Positions 17,491 to 26,922 of a stretch of 64,000 bases of DNA are shown here, in pieces. This DNA comes from Loktanella salsilacus (GTDB taxonomy: Bacteria > Pseudomonadota > Alphaproteobacteria > Rhodobacterales > Rhodobacteraceae). The DNA lies in contig NZ_FOTF01000003.1 of the NCBI RefSeq assembly GCF_900114485.1, forward strand, positions 1-64,000. Reading direction: 5' to 3'. Both the position numbers and the translations under genes were made by a program. Every line of letters begins with the position of its first letter. Position 1 is the first letter of the stretch. A model generated the notes under the pieces. That model was not told the origin of the DNA. It did not search any database and saw only the letters and a list, made by a program, of their open reading frames with translations.

Positions 17491-19260
17491 TTGCAACCGC
17501 ATTTAAGACCGCTGCGTACCCGCCTGAACCGCGTCGGTGCCTTGACGTTCGCAGCGCTGTGCACAGCCGCTGCCGCGGCGACGCTTGCGCAGGCTGGTTT
17601 GAACACTGGCTTTGACGCGTGGGATGCGGCTGCGGTCTTTTTGATTGCGATCACAACGGGTTGGCTTGCATGGGGCGCAGCGCAGGCTTTTGTCGGCCTG
17701 CCGAGCCTTGCGCCATTGCCGCGTGTTGGGCTGAGCATGCAATCCTTTCCGCCGACGGCGATCCTTGTGCCGATCTGCAACGAAAACCCGGTAGAGGTTT
17801 GCGCCCGCGTGCAGGCCATGCGCCTGTCGCTGCAAAAGGCAGGCGTGCCTGCGGATTTTGCCATCCTGTCCGACACCTCTGACCCTGATGCGCTGATCGC
17901 AGAGCGCAACGCGCTCGCGCCGCTTTTCTCGCTCGAGGATGGCCCGAACCGCGTTTATTACCGCGTACGCACCGACCGCTATGGCCGCAAGGCTGGCAAC
18001 GTCGAGGATTTCATCCGCAAGGCGGGCGGCAATTATACCTACGTCGTGATGCTGGACGCCGACAGCCTGATGGAAGGCGAAACCATTCGCCACATGATCG
18101 CCCGGATGGAAGACAATCCCGGCATCGGTCTGCTGCAGTCGTTGCCCAAAATCGTCGGGGCCGGCTCTGCCTTTGGCCGGGCGATGCAGTTTTCGGCCAG
18201 CTTTCATTCGCCGGTTTTCGCGCGCGGCTTGGCGCGGATGCAGGGGCAGGCGGGTCCGTTCTGGGGCCATAATGCCATCGCCCGCGTGCGCGCCGTGTCG
18301 CAGTGCTGCGGTCTGCCGGAACTGTCTGGCCCGCCCCCTTTTGGCGGAACGATCCTGAGTCACGACTATGTCGAGGCTGCGCTTTTGGTGCGCGGCGGCT
18401 GGCAGGTCGAAATGGACCCCCGCATTGAGGGATCATTCGAGGAAGGCCCCGACAACCTGCTGGCCTTTGCCCGCCGCGACCGCCGCTGGTGCCAGGGCAA
18501 CCTGCAGCACATCCGCTTGCTGAATGCCCCCGGTCTGCGTGGGTGGAGCCGGTTTGTCTTTGTGCAGGGCATCCTATCTTATTTGGTGTCGCTGGCGTGG
18601 GGCGCGTTCTTGATCGTGTCGATGTTGTCAGCTGCAACTGCTGGCGCACCGAACTATTTCCCGGACGCCTACCAGCTGTTTCCCAAGTTTCCCGACGATA
18701 AGACATTCCAAGTCATCGCGCTGGCCGTGGGTGTCGGCGGACTGCTTTTGCTGCCCAAACTCGCGATTTTTGCGGAATCCGTCGCCGCGCGGCGCACCTC
18801 TGGTTTCGGTGGCACAGCACGGGCCTTCGCCTCTGTCTTGTCGGAAACCTTGCTGACTGCACTGATTGCGCCGCTGATGCTGATGTATCAATCCCGCGCC
18901 GTGGCAGAAGTGCTATCAGGCCGCGATGGTGGTTGGCCCGCAACCGCGCGCGGCGAAGGGCGGCTTAGCCTGCTGGACGGCTGGCGCGCCGGTCGCTGGA
19001 TTACGTTGTTCGGTGTGGCTGTGACGATCTTTGTCCTGCAGGCCGCCCCTGCGTTGATCGTCTGGCTCTTGCCTGTCACCGTGCCGATGATTATTGCACC
19101 GCTTCTGATTACGGTCACATCGTGGCCTATTTTAACAAGTGTCTTCCGCGTTCCGCAGGAAATGACGCTGCCCCCCGTCGTCGCGGATTATCGCAGACGG
19201 ATGGCGCAGGACGCCGGAACAGAAGGAATACCAGATGGCGCGATCACCCGCTCGGCCTAA
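17491..19260 (+). CDS. opgH: Glucan glucosyltransferase OpgH/MdoH
   Basis: 589 aa from a TTG start. Two N-terminal membrane segments (LTFAALCTAAAAATLA, AAVFLIAITTGWLAWGAA) are followed by a GT2 domain with ILVPICNENP, the DAD metal-binding motif at Asp189-Asp191, GGTILSHDYVEAALL, and RRDRRWCQGN as the Q/RxxRW motif. About five or six C-terminal membrane helices follow. The family polymerises UDP-glucose into beta-1,2-glucan across the inner membrane. It is much shorter than E. coli OpgH (847 aa) but near what I expect for alphaproteobacterial forms. The non-ATG start right behind a small ORF leaves open that the true N-terminus lies upstream in another frame. Confidence 0.88.
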   Translation: MQPHLRPLRTRLNRVGALTFAALCTAAAAATLAQAGLNTGFDAWDAAAVFLIAITTGWLAWGAAQAFVGLPSLAPLPRVGLSMQSFPPTAILVPICNENPVEVCARVQAMRLSLQKAGVPADFAILSDTSDPDALIAERNALAPLFSLEDGPNRVYYRVRTDRYGRKAGNVEDFIRKAGGNYTYVVMLDADSLMEGETIRHMIARMEDNPGIGLLQSLPKIVGAGSAFGRAMQFSASFHSPVFARGLARMQGQAGPFWGHNAIARVRAVSQCCGLPELSGPPPFGGTILSHDYVEAALLVRGGWQVEMDPRIEGSFEEGPDNLLAFARRDRRWCQGNLQHIRLLNAPGLRGWSRFVFVQGILSYLVSLAWGAFLIVSMLSAATAGAPNYFPDAYQLFPKFPDDKTFQVIALAVGVGGLLLLPKLAIFAESVAARRTSGFGGTARAFASVLSETLLTALIAPLMLMYQSRAVAEVLSGRDGGWPATARGEGRLSLLDGWRAGRWITLFGVAVTIFVLQAAPALIVWLLPVTVPMIIAPLLITVTSWPILTSVFRVPQEMTLPPVVADYRRRMAQDAGTEGIPDGAITRSA

Positions 19261-20452
19261 GGCACAGCTTAGCCCGGCCCGGCAAGGTTTGATCGCACCA
19301 TCCCGCCCGCGTGATCCTCGGATCGACGCGTTTCGCGGGTTGGCGCTGATGATGATCTTGATCGATCACATGCCTGGCAATCCGTGGGAAGAGATCACTG
19401 TCCGCAACATCGGTTTTTCCGACGCGGCAGAGGCGTTCTTTATCATGTCCGGTATCGCGGCTGGCATCGCCTATTCCCCCGGCATCGCCCGCTGGCTGGC
19501 TGGCGAGTCGCGTTTGTGGGACGGCATGGCCCCGATGTGGCGCCGGTCTTGGACGCTTTATGTTGTGCAAATCGTGCTCAGCGTGATTGCCATCGGCTTA
19601 TTCAGTTGGTCCGCTGGGGTGTTCTATCGGTCGGCATTCCGAGAGATGCATAACCTTGCAGCGATCTATGACAACACCGGCGCCGCGCTGATCGGCTTGC
19701 CGATACTGGGTTATCAGATCGGCTATGTGAACATTCTGCCGTCCTATATCGTGCTGCTGATCGCAGCGCCGTTTCTGCTGATCGCGGGGGTAAGGGCCCC
19801 ATGGCTGACCCTCGCAGGGTCTGTCGCGCTGTGGTTTGTTGCTGGCGCGATGCGGTGGAATATCCCGATCTATCCGGGCAATGGTGGCTGGTTTTTGAAC
19901 CCGCTGACATGGCAGCTGATTTTTACCATCGGCCTGTTGATTGGCATCCGTCACCGCCGCGATGAACGGCTAGTTCCTTATTCTAAAGCGCTGTTTGCGC
20001 TGACCTTGGGCTTTTTGATCTTCGCTTTCGCATGGCGGCATGTGCCAGAGCTGGGCGCGATCATGAACCATAAGATGGCGCAGCTTGGCCGTCTGGGCGC
20101 GCCCGGCAACATCGTGTCCCATAACAAGACCATGCTGGCATTGCCGCGCCTGCTGCATATTTTGGCGCTGGCCTATGTGCTGTCTTGCCTGCCCTTTGTG
20201 ACGCGCATCTGCGCCCACCGCTATGCTGCGCCGCTGCGGTTGATGGGCGGGCATGGGCTACTGGTGTTTGGGCTTGGTACGATCCTCGCGCTCGTCGGGC
20301 AAATCCTGATGATCGTAGAGCCGCGCGTGACGTGGCTGCCTTGGGTCTTGCCCGTGATCGGTGTGTTAATCTGCTATATCGCTGCCCGCGTCGCCGACAG
20401 CGCCCGCAGCGCAAAGCCTGCGGCAAAGGCCAAAGTGCCTGCGCCGCAGTAG
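19235..20452 (+). CDS. opgC: OPG succinyltransferase-type membrane protein OpgC
   Basis: 405 aa. It starts inside the 3' end of opgH (26-bp overlap) behind AAGGA. The chain opens with RDPRIDAFRGLALMMILIDHM, where the DAFRG-type arginine and IDH histidine are conserved in OpgC and related acyltransferases. About ten membrane segments follow. R. sphaeroides OpgC succinylates osmoregulated periplasmic glucans, and its gene is downstream of opgGIH exactly as here. The operon thus covers synthesis, periplasmic processing and charge modification of the glucan. Confidence 0.9.
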   Translation: MARSPARPKAQLSPARQGLIAPSRPRDPRIDAFRGLALMMILIDHMPGNPWEEITVRNIGFSDAAEAFFIMSGIAAGIAYSPGIARWLAGESRLWDGMAPMWRRSWTLYVVQIVLSVIAIGLFSWSAGVFYRSAFREMHNLAAIYDNTGAALIGLPILGYQIGYVNILPSYIVLLIAAPFLLIAGVRAPWLTLAGSVALWFVAGAMRWNIPIYPGNGGWFLNPLTWQLIFTIGLLIGIRHRRDERLVPYSKALFALTLGFLIFAFAWRHVPELGAIMNHKMAQLGRLGAPGNIVSHNKTMLALPRLLHILALAYVLSCLPFVTRICAHRYAAPLRLMGGHGLLVFGLGTILALVGQILMIVEPRVTWLPWVLPVIGVLICYIAARVADSARSAKPAAKAKVPAPQ

Positions 20453-20466
20453 GGGCAACTAGATCG

Positions 20467-20898
20467 CTAGGTGCCGATCACACCCTTTTTCAGGATGATA
20501 TTGCCGTAAAGCCGTGTCTCTCCGGTTTGGACGATCGCAAAGGCGGATTTGGCTCGTGTGTAAAACGCGAACCGTTCTAGCTGGGCGATCTGCGCCGGAT
20601 TGTCGGCAGTTTGGGTGATGATGCTTTGAAATTCGGCGACGACAGGCGGGACTGCATCCGGATCACCGACAACTTGCATCACCAGTGCGGGGTACGGCAC
20701 GAAGCTGTCCAGCGGCAGCAGGCTAAGGATCGCCTGCAGCGCATCGGTTGCGCTAATCCCGTCCAGACGGTGACACCGTTGGCCAAGCGCCGTGCCAGGA
20801 AAGTTGGCGTCGGCGATCACAATTTCATCGCCGTGGCCCATGGCCCGCAAGCTATGTAGCAGATCGGGCGACAAAATCGGCGGGATATTATGCAGCAT
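20467..20898 (-). CDS. fucU: L-fucose mutarotase (RbsD/FucU family)
   Basis: 143 aa. The N-terminus is diagnostic: ILSPDLLHSLRAMGHGDEIV followed by IADANFP, with the catalytic-site His in GHGD. FucU interconverts alpha and beta anomers of fucose so that downstream enzymes receive the right form. It begins inside the end of the aldose dehydrogenase gene (11-bp overlap), so it is the last gene of a gntR-dehydrogenase-fucU operon. It converges on opgC with only 14 bp between them. Confidence 0.87.
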   Translation of the reverse strand: MLHNIPPILSPDLLHSLRAMGHGDEIVIADANFPGTALGQRCHRLDGISATDALQAILSLLPLDSFVPYPALVMQVVGDPDAVPPVVAEFQSIITQTADNPAQIAQLERFAFYTRAKSAFAIVQTGETRLYGNIILKKGVIGT

Positions 20899-21940
20899 GG
20901 GGCGGCTCCTGTGGGACGGGGGCATCTGGGCGGATCAGACCTTGGGATTTCAAATCTGTCCAGAGGGCTGCGGGGATTGGCGTTTCAAAGATCTGAACGT
21001 TCTGGCGCACTTCGCTTGGATTGGCGGCGCCGGGGATGACGGTTTTGACAGCTGGATGGCCCAGCGGAAATTGCAAGGCGGCGGCGATCAACGGCACCGC
21101 GTGATCTGCACACACAGCGCCCAGCTTGCGCACGCGGTCCATGATGTGATCCGGGGCAGGGGCGTAGTCATAGCGCGCGCCATCGATCGCGCCCGTCGCC
21201 AGAATGCCCGAATTATACGGCCCGCCCAGAATAATCCCAACGTCCCGCGCCACACACAGCGGTAAAAAGCTGTCCAGTGGGTCTTGTTCCAGCAGTGTAT
21301 AACGTCCGGCAAGCAGGAAGCCGTCAAAGTCAGCCTCGCCCAGCAGGCGTTCGCAAATCTGCCAAGTGTTCACGCCAGCGCCAATCGCAGCAATCTGGCC
21401 CGCGCTGCGCAATTCGGTCAGGGCGCGATAGCCGCCTTGGCTAAACAGCTCGCGCAGCTTTTCGTCCTCTCCGGCCGCGCCATGAGTGCCGGCGTCGATA
21501 TCGTGCAAAAACAGCATGTCGATCCGGTCTGTGCCGAGCCGGGCCACGCTGTCATGATAGCTGCGCATGATGCCGTCGTAGGTATAATCAAAGACGATCC
21601 GTTTCTGCGGCACATCGACAAAAGCCTCTGGCGTGACGTCTTGGGGTGCGCAGTCGTGCAGCACGCGGCCTACCTTGGTCGATAGGATCAGGGCGTCCCG
21701 GTCAAAGCGGGTCAAGGCATCGGCAAAGCGCAGTTCCGACCGGCCCAAGCCATACTGCGGGGCGGTGTCGAAATAGCGGATGCCCGCGTCCCAAGCCGCA
21801 TCCAGCGTCGCCTGCGCATCCGCCTCTGTTATGCGGCGATAAAGGTTGCCTAGCGGGGCACCGCCAAAGCCAAGCTGCGTCAACGGCAAAGGGCGCTGCG
21901 TGCGATTGTTCAGGAGGGTCGTATCAGACAGTCGCATCAT
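20888..21940 (-). CDS. Aldo/keto reductase, probable L-fucose (aldose) 1-dehydrogenase
   Basis: 350 aa, a TIM-barrel aldo/keto reductase: LGFGGAPLGNLYR, FDTAPQYGLGRSE with catalytic Tyr, STKVGRVL with Lys, DMLFLHDID with His. This subfamily includes pyridoxal 4-dehydrogenase, D-threo-aldose 1-dehydrogenase and L-fucose dehydrogenase. Together with fucU, a UxaA-type dehydratase and an FAH hydrolase it fits the first step of the oxidative L-fucose route (fucose to fuconolactone). The substrate is inferred; L-galactose, L-rhamnose or D-arabinose are possible. Confidence 0.82.
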   Translation of the reverse strand: MMRLSDTTLLNNRTQRPLPLTQLGFGGAPLGNLYRRITEADAQATLDAAWDAGIRYFDTAPQYGLGRSELRFADALTRFDRDALILSTKVGRVLHDCAPQDVTPEAFVDVPQKRIVFDYTYDGIMRSYHDSVARLGTDRIDMLFLHDIDAGTHGAAGEDEKLRELFSQGGYRALTELRSAGQIAAIGAGVNTWQICERLLGEADFDGFLLAGRYTLLEQDPLDSFLPLCVARDVGIILGGPYNSGILATGAIDGARYDYAPAPDHIMDRVRKLGAVCADHAVPLIAAALQFPLGHPAVKTVIPGAANPSEVRQNVQIFETPIPAALWTDLKSQGLIRPDAPVPQEPPHAA

Positions 21941-21949
21941 GTCACCTTG

Positions 21950-22648
21950 CTAGCTGGGGCGGAAATAATCGGGGAATTGCTTCTCAAGTGGCTCAATCCG
22001 GCTAATCAGCTGACCCAGATGAAAGGCCATCGCGGTCTTGGCGGCCTCTGTGTCTTGATCTGCAATCGCGTCTAGAACGGCGCGGTGCTCTGCCACGGCC
22101 TGCGCCGGACGGCCCAGTTCGGGCAGCACAAGGACGCGTGCGCGTTGCAGTTGTAGCGACATCTGCCCTGCGACCGCGGCAACCTTTGGAAAGCCCGTAA
22201 AGCTAAGGATCAGGTCGTGGAATTGCAGGTCTGCCTCAAAAAATCCTTGAAAGTCGGCGTCTTCAACAAGCAAACCTTGCAGGCGCAGATTGCGTGACAG
22301 TTGGACCAGTTGGGCATCGGTGCGGCTCTCGGCCACGGCCCTGACCGCGGCAACCTCCACCGCGTCGCGCAGAAAACTTTCCTCTTTCAGCGCGGCCATC
22401 GAAAAGCGGGACACGCGGGTGGCGGATTGGGGGATGATGTCAACCAAACCGTCCACGGACAGCCGGGCCAGCGCCTCGGCCACGGGGGACCGGGACACGC
22501 CTAACTGTTCGCACAGCGCGCCTTTGCGCAGGACCGCGCCGGGCGGCAGCGTCAGGTCAAGGATGCGATTTCGCAGCACAGTATAAACCCGCTGCCCCAA
22601 GGGGCCGTCCATGCCGTTGATATCAATTTCTTCGCTGACAAAGGTCAT
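21950..22648 (-). CDS. GntR-family (FadR/FCD) regulator of the sugar cluster
   Basis: 232 aa from the ATG at 22648; in-frame ATGs at 22663 and 22672 and a TTG at 22693 are alternatives. An N-terminal winged helix (LGQRVYTVLRNRILDL, LCEQLGVSRSPVAEALARL) is followed by an all-helical FCD ligand-binding domain (FLRDAVEVAAVRAVAE, FHDLILSFTG, EHRAVLDAIADQD, AMAFHLGQLISR). The first ATG overlaps a palindrome likely to be its own operator, which favours a downstream start. It probably represses both its own operon and the divergent dehydratase-transporter operon. Confidence 0.82.
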   Translation of the reverse strand: MTFVSEEIDINGMDGPLGQRVYTVLRNRILDLTLPPGAVLRKGALCEQLGVSRSPVAEALARLSVDGLVDIIPQSATRVSRFSMAALKEESFLRDAVEVAAVRAVAESRTDAQLVQLSRNLRLQGLLVEDADFQGFFEADLQFHDLILSFTGFPKVAAVAGQMSLQLQRARVLVLPELGRPAQAVAEHRAVLDAIADQDTEAAKTAMAFHLGQLISRIEPLEKQFPDYFRPS

Positions 22649-22663
22649 TGTCGTATTTTCCAT

Positions 22664-22679
22664 AACTGACATGTTAGTT
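22664..22679. promoter_or_regulatory. Candidate GntR operator
   Basis: AACTGACATGTTAGTT is a 16-bp palindrome around ACATGT, with a single mismatched pair. It lies between the divergent gntR and uxaA-like genes, about 70 bp before the latter, where a shared operator would be expected. Confidence 0.55.
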
Positions 22680-22751
22680 GACAGGTGCGCCAAGTCAATC
22701 TAGCCGTTGCTGTATTAACCCGCTTAATAGCCCGTCACAGGATTGCGCAAC

Positions 22752-24275
22752 ATGACGAAGCCACCCCGCATGCTAAAACTTCACCCAGACGACAACGTTG
22801 CGATCGCCTTGGGCGACATTGACACGGGCGATGTGGGTTTTGCGGGCGGGCCGACGTTGCTGCAGGCAATCAAGCAGGGGCACAAATGCGCGCTTGCCCC
22901 GATTGCCGCAGGCCAGAACGTGATCCGCTATGGTCAGACCATCGGGCAGGCGACCGCAGACATCGCGACGGGCGAACATGTGCATACGCAAAATTTGGGC
23001 ATGGGCGCGCACACGCAGGACTACGCCCACGCCAGCGAGGCAAAGGCGCTTGCGCCCGCCGCCGAGGTGCGCACCTTTGACGGCTATCACCGCGCGGATG
23101 GGCGGGTCGGCACGCGCAATTACCTTGGCATTCTGACCTCGGTGAACTGCTCTGGCTCGGTTGCTAAATTCATCGCAGAGGCGGCAGAGAAGTCGGGCCT
23201 TTTGGATGAATTCCCAAATATCGACGGCATCGTTCCGATCACCCACGGCACAGGCTGCGGCATGTCGGGCGATAACGAAGGTTACACCACGCTGTTCCGC
23301 ACCTTGTCGGGCTACGCGCAGCATCCCAACTTTGGCGGCATCCTGCTGATCGGCCTCGGGTGCGAGGTGATGCAGATCGCCGACCTTGTTGGCGGACGGC
23401 CCATCCGGGCCGATGGCGCACTACGCTATATGACGATCCAGCAAGAAGGCGGCACCCGCAAGACCATCGAAAAAGGGTTGAGCGAACTGCGCGGCATCGC
23501 CGAACTGGCCAATACCGCCACCCGGCAGCCCGCACCGATTTCGCACCTGATCGCGGGGATGCAATGCGGCGGATCGGACGGCTATTCCGGCATCACCGCC
23601 AATCCCGCGTTGGGCATCGCGTCTGATCTGCTGGTCCAGCACGGCGGCACCACGATCCTGTCCGAGACGTCAGAGATTTACGGCGCCGAACACCTGCTGA
23701 CACGCCGCGCGGTATCGGTCGAGGTTGGCCTAAAGCTGATCGACCGTGTGCGTTGGTGGGAAGATTACACCGCCCGCAACAAGGGCGAAATGGACAACAA
23801 CCCCAGCCCCGGCAACAAGCGCGGCGGGTTGACCACGATCCTTGAAAAGTCCCTTGGCGCTGTAGCCAAAAGCGGCAGTGCGCCGCTGACGGATGTGTTT
23901 TTATTCGCAGAAAAGATCGAAACGCCCGGCTTTGTCTTTATGGACAGCCCCGGGTTCGACCCCTGCTCTGTCACCGGGCAGATCGCGTCGGGGGCGAACC
24001 TGATTGCATTCACCACCGGGCGCGGATCGGTGTCGGGCTATATGCCCACGCCGGGGATCAAGATCGCGACCAATTCCGAAATGTATCACCGGATGTCGGA
24101 CGACATGGACGTGAACTGCGGCGATATCGTCAGCGAGGGTGTCAGCCTGACCGATAAGGGTCGCGATATTTTCGAATTGTTCATCCGCGTGGCATCGGGC
24201 GAGCCCACAAAAAGCGAAGAGCTTGGCTTTGGCGGCGTCGAATTCGTCCCCTGGCAGATTGGCGCAGTGATGTAG
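22752..24275 (+). CDS. UxaA-family (altronate-type) dehydratase
   Basis: 507 aa from the ATG at 22752, behind AGGA. It has an N-terminal SAF-like domain (about residues 1-95, LHPDDNVAIALGDI) and a C-terminal dehydratase domain with GRVGTRNYLGILTSVNCSG, HGTGCGMSGDN, IGLGCEV, GGSDGYSGITANPALG and a Cys in DPCSVTGQ. UxaA/GarD-type enzymes dehydrate sugar acids to 2-keto-3-deoxy acids using Fe2+. Here it probably converts L-fuconate or a related acid. It is the first gene of the plus-strand operon. Confidence 0.85.
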   Translation: MTKPPRMLKLHPDDNVAIALGDIDTGDVGFAGGPTLLQAIKQGHKCALAPIAAGQNVIRYGQTIGQATADIATGEHVHTQNLGMGAHTQDYAHASEAKALAPAAEVRTFDGYHRADGRVGTRNYLGILTSVNCSGSVAKFIAEAAEKSGLLDEFPNIDGIVPITHGTGCGMSGDNEGYTTLFRTLSGYAQHPNFGGILLIGLGCEVMQIADLVGGRPIRADGALRYMTIQQEGGTRKTIEKGLSELRGIAELANTATRQPAPISHLIAGMQCGGSDGYSGITANPALGIASDLLVQHGGTTILSETSEIYGAEHLLTRRAVSVEVGLKLIDRVRWWEDYTARNKGEMDNNPSPGNKRGGLTTILEKSLGAVAKSGSAPLTDVFLFAEKIETPGFVFMDSPGFDPCSVTGQIASGANLIAFTTGRGSVSGYMPTPGIKIATNSEMYHRMSDDMDVNCGDIVSEGVSLTDKGRDIFELFIRVASGEPTKSEELGFGGVEFVPWQIGAVM

Positions 24276-24323
24276 CGCCGCGCCAAAACGGGACGGGACC
24301 AAGAGCTTGGGAGGGCTTTGTAG

Positions 24324-25847
24324 GTGAGTTATCTAGTCGAAATGCGGGGGATCGAAAAGCGTTTCCCCGGCGTTCATGCGCTCAAATCGGTGCAGTTCAA
24401 TCTACGCCCCGGCGAAGTGCACGCCTTGATGGGCGAGAACGGCGCTGGCAAGTCGACCTTGATGAAGATCATGTCCGGCATCTATGCCCGCGACGGTGGA
24501 GAGATGTTTGTCGATGGCACCCCCGTCGCCCCTGACAGTCCCCGCGCGGCGCAAGATCTTGGCATTGGCATCATCCACCAAGAGCTGAGCCTGATGAACG
24601 ATCTGACGGCCGCACAAAACGTGCTGATCGGGCGCGAGCCGCGGCGCAGTTTCGGGCGGCTAGACGAGCCTGAACTGAACCGACGCGCGGCTGAAATCTT
24701 TGCCTCGCTTCGCCTTGCGATGGACCCGCGCACAAAGGTCAGCACCCAGACCATTGCCCGCCAGCAGCTGATCGAAATCGCAAAGGCGCTGTCCTATAAT
24801 CCGCGCGTCCTGATCATGGACGAACCCACCGCCGCCCTGAACGATGCCGAAATCGCAGAGCTGTTTGCTGTGATCGCAAAGCTCAAGGCTGACGGCGTCG
24901 GGATCGTTTACATCAGTCACCGCATGGACGAAATTAAGCGCATCGCCGACCGCGTCACGATCCTGCGCGACGGGGCCTATATCGACACGCTGGACGCAGC
25001 CGACACGCCGCTGTCCAAGATTATTCAGCTGATGGTCGGCCGCGAAGTCACGCAAAGCCGCGCCACCGTGCCGGACCTGTCGCAAGCCCCTGTCGCGCTA
25101 GAAGTGCGCGGCCTGTCGCGCGGCAAAGACGTGCGCGACGTCAGCTTTTCCGTGCGCAAAGGAGAAATCCTTGGCTTTGCCGGGTTGATGGGGGCAGGGC
25201 GGACAGAGGTCGCGCGCATCATCTTTGGCGCCGACCCACGCGACGCAGGCGAAATCCGGGTGGGCGGTTATGCCGTCGATATCCTCACGCCCCACGCCGC
25301 TGTGCAGGCCGGGATCGGGTACCTATCAGAGGATCGCAAACACTTTGGTCTGGCCGTCGATATGACCGTCCGCGCCAACATCGCCATGGCGAATATGGCG
25401 CAATTCACGAGCCGTACCGGTGTGCTGGACGAAGGCGCGATGAAGCGCATTGCCGTTGATTACATCAGCCGCCTTGGCATCCGCACCCCGTCCGATATGC
25501 AGGCCGTGCGTCTGCTGTCGGGGGGCAATCAGCAAAAGGTTGTCATCGCCAAATGGCTGCTGCGCGATTGCGATGTGCTAATTTTCGACGAACCCACGCG
25601 CGGCATCGACGTCGGGGCGAAGTCCGAGATTTACGCCCTGCTCGAAGACCTTGCGGCCCAAGGGCGCGCGATCATCGTGATCTCGTCCGAACTGCCAGAG
25701 GTCATGCGATTGTCCCACCGCATCGCGGTGATGTGCGAGGGGCGCTTGACCGGCATCCTGCCCGGCGGCGCGCAAACCACCCAAGAACAGATCATGGAAC
25801 TGGCAACACGGCGCGACAGCGCATTGACCGTTGCGGAGGACGCATAA
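24324..25847 (+). CDS. Sugar ABC transporter ATP-binding protein (CUT2, two NBDs)
   Basis: 507 aa, GTG start behind GGGAGG. Two fused nucleotide-binding domains of the RbsA/MglA type. NBD1 has GENGAGKST near residue 38 and [15 protein letters not shown]2 has the degenerate P-loop [27 protein letters not shown] and [20 protein letters not shown]. It energises uptake of the sugar used by the surrounding catabolic genes. The stop shares a base with the permease start (TAATG). Confidence 0.9.
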   Translation: MSYLVEMRGIEKRFPGVHALKSVQFNLRPGEVHALMGENGAGKSTLMKIMSGIYARDGGEMFVDGTPVAPDSPRAAQDLGIGIIHQELSLMNDLTAAQNVLIGREPRRSFGRLDEPELNRRAAEIFASLRLAMDPRTKVSTQTIARQQLIEIAKALSYNPRVLIMDEPTAALNDAEIAELFAVIAKLKADGVGIVYISHRMDEIKRIADRVTILRDGAYIDTLDAADTPLSKIIQLMVGREVTQSRATVPDLSQAPVALEVRGLSRGKDVRDVSFSVRKGEILGFAGLMGAGRTEVARIIFGADPRDAGEIRVGGYAVDILTPHAAVQAGIGYLSEDRKHFGLAVDMTVRANIAMANMAQFTSRTGVLDEGAMKRIAVDYISRLGIRTPSDMQAVRLLSGGNQQKVVIAKWLLRDCDVLIFDEPTRGIDVGAKSEIYALLEDLAAQGRAIIVISSELPEVMRLSHRIAVMCEGRLTGILPGGAQTTQEQIMELATRRDSALTVAEDA

Positions 25848-26854
25848 TGACCACGACGACTGCAAACACCCCACAAACCATGCTGTCTCGCATCATCGCG
25901 GCGGGCACGCATCAGCGGGTGCTGGCCTTTGCGTCCCTCGTCGTGCTGCTGATCGGTTTCTCGATCGCTTCGCCGAACTTTATGCAGACCAGCAATATGA
26001 TCGCGATTCTGCAGGCGACGTCGGTGAACGGTGTGCTGGCGGTGGCGGTGACGCTGGTTATCATCACTGGCGGCATCGATTTGTCCGTCGGCACGATGAT
26101 GACATTCTGCGCCGTGATCACGGGGGTCGTGCTGACCTATGCGGGCATGCCGCTGCTGCTGGGCGTTTTTGCCGCCATCGCAACGGGCGCGCTTTGCGGC
26201 TCTATGTCAGGCACTTTCGTCGCTAAGATGAAGATCCCGCCCTTTATTGCGACGCTTGGCATGATGTTGATCCTCAAGGGGCTGTCCCTTGTGATTTCGG
26301 GCACCCGGCCGATCTATTTCAACGACACGCCGGGGTTTAGCCTGATCTCTCGCGGGTCAATCATCGGCGATATCTTTCCCGCCATGCCGATCCCGAATGG
26401 CGTGCTAATCCTGTTCATCGTGGCGGGCGTCACCGCCTATATTCTGAACCGCACCGTGCTGGGGCGCTATTGCTTTGCACTGGGGTCGAACGAAGAATCC
26501 GTGCGTCTGTCGGGCGTGAACACCGACCGCTGGAAAATCGCAATCTATGCGCTGGCGGGGGGCATCGTCGGCATCGCTGGCTTGCTGATCGCCTCGCGCC
26601 TAAATTCGGCCCAGCCCGCATTGGGATTGGGGTACGAGCTTGAGGCGATTGCCGCCGTCGTCATCGGCGGCACGTCCCTATCTGGCGGGCGCGGCTCGAT
26701 CCTCGGCTCTTTGATTGGCGCGCTGATCATGGCGGTGCTGACCAACGGCTTGCGCGTGCTGTCGGTCGCGCAGGAATGGCAGACCGTCGTCACCGGCGCG
26801 ATCATCATCCTCGCTGTCTATGCGGACATGATGCGCCGCAAAGGGGCCAGCTGA
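25847..26854 (+). CDS. Sugar ABC transporter permease (CUT2)
   Basis: 335 aa. RbsC-like permease with eight or more hydrophobic segments and the family motifs ITGGIDLSVGTMMTF, KIPPFIATLGMMLILKGLS and AVVIGGTSLSGGRGSILGS. The start is set by the TAATG overlap with the ATPase gene; the longer frame upstream lies inside that gene. Confidence 0.9.
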   Translation: MTTTTANTPQTMLSRIIAAGTHQRVLAFASLVVLLIGFSIASPNFMQTSNMIAILQATSVNGVLAVAVTLVIITGGIDLSVGTMMTFCAVITGVVLTYAGMPLLLGVFAAIATGALCGSMSGTFVAKMKIPPFIATLGMMLILKGLSLVISGTRPIYFNDTPGFSLISRGSIIGDIFPAMPIPNGVLILFIVAGVTAYILNRTVLGRYCFALGSNEESVRLSGVNTDRWKIAIYALAGGIVGIAGLLIASRLNSAQPALGLGYELEAIAAVVIGGTSLSGGRGSILGSLIGALIMAVLTNGLRVLSVAQEWQTVVTGAIIILAVYADMMRRKGAS

Positions 26855-26869
26855 CACAGCTTAGACCAA

Positions 26870-26900
26870 GACCCCGGCCTGCGAGGAGGCAGGCCGGGTC
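26870..26900 (+). promoter_or_regulatory. Stem-loop upstream of the binding-protein gene
   Basis: GACCCCGGCCTGC (26870-26882) pairs with GCAGGCCGGGTC (26889-26900) with one bulged base and a 6-nt loop. It lies in the 68-bp gap before the binding-protein gene, whose GGAGG site follows at 26911. It may be a processing site or 5' stabiliser that raises binding-protein mRNA relative to the permease. Confidence 0.6.
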
Positions 26901-26922
26901 CATCAACCCAGGAGGAAACCAC

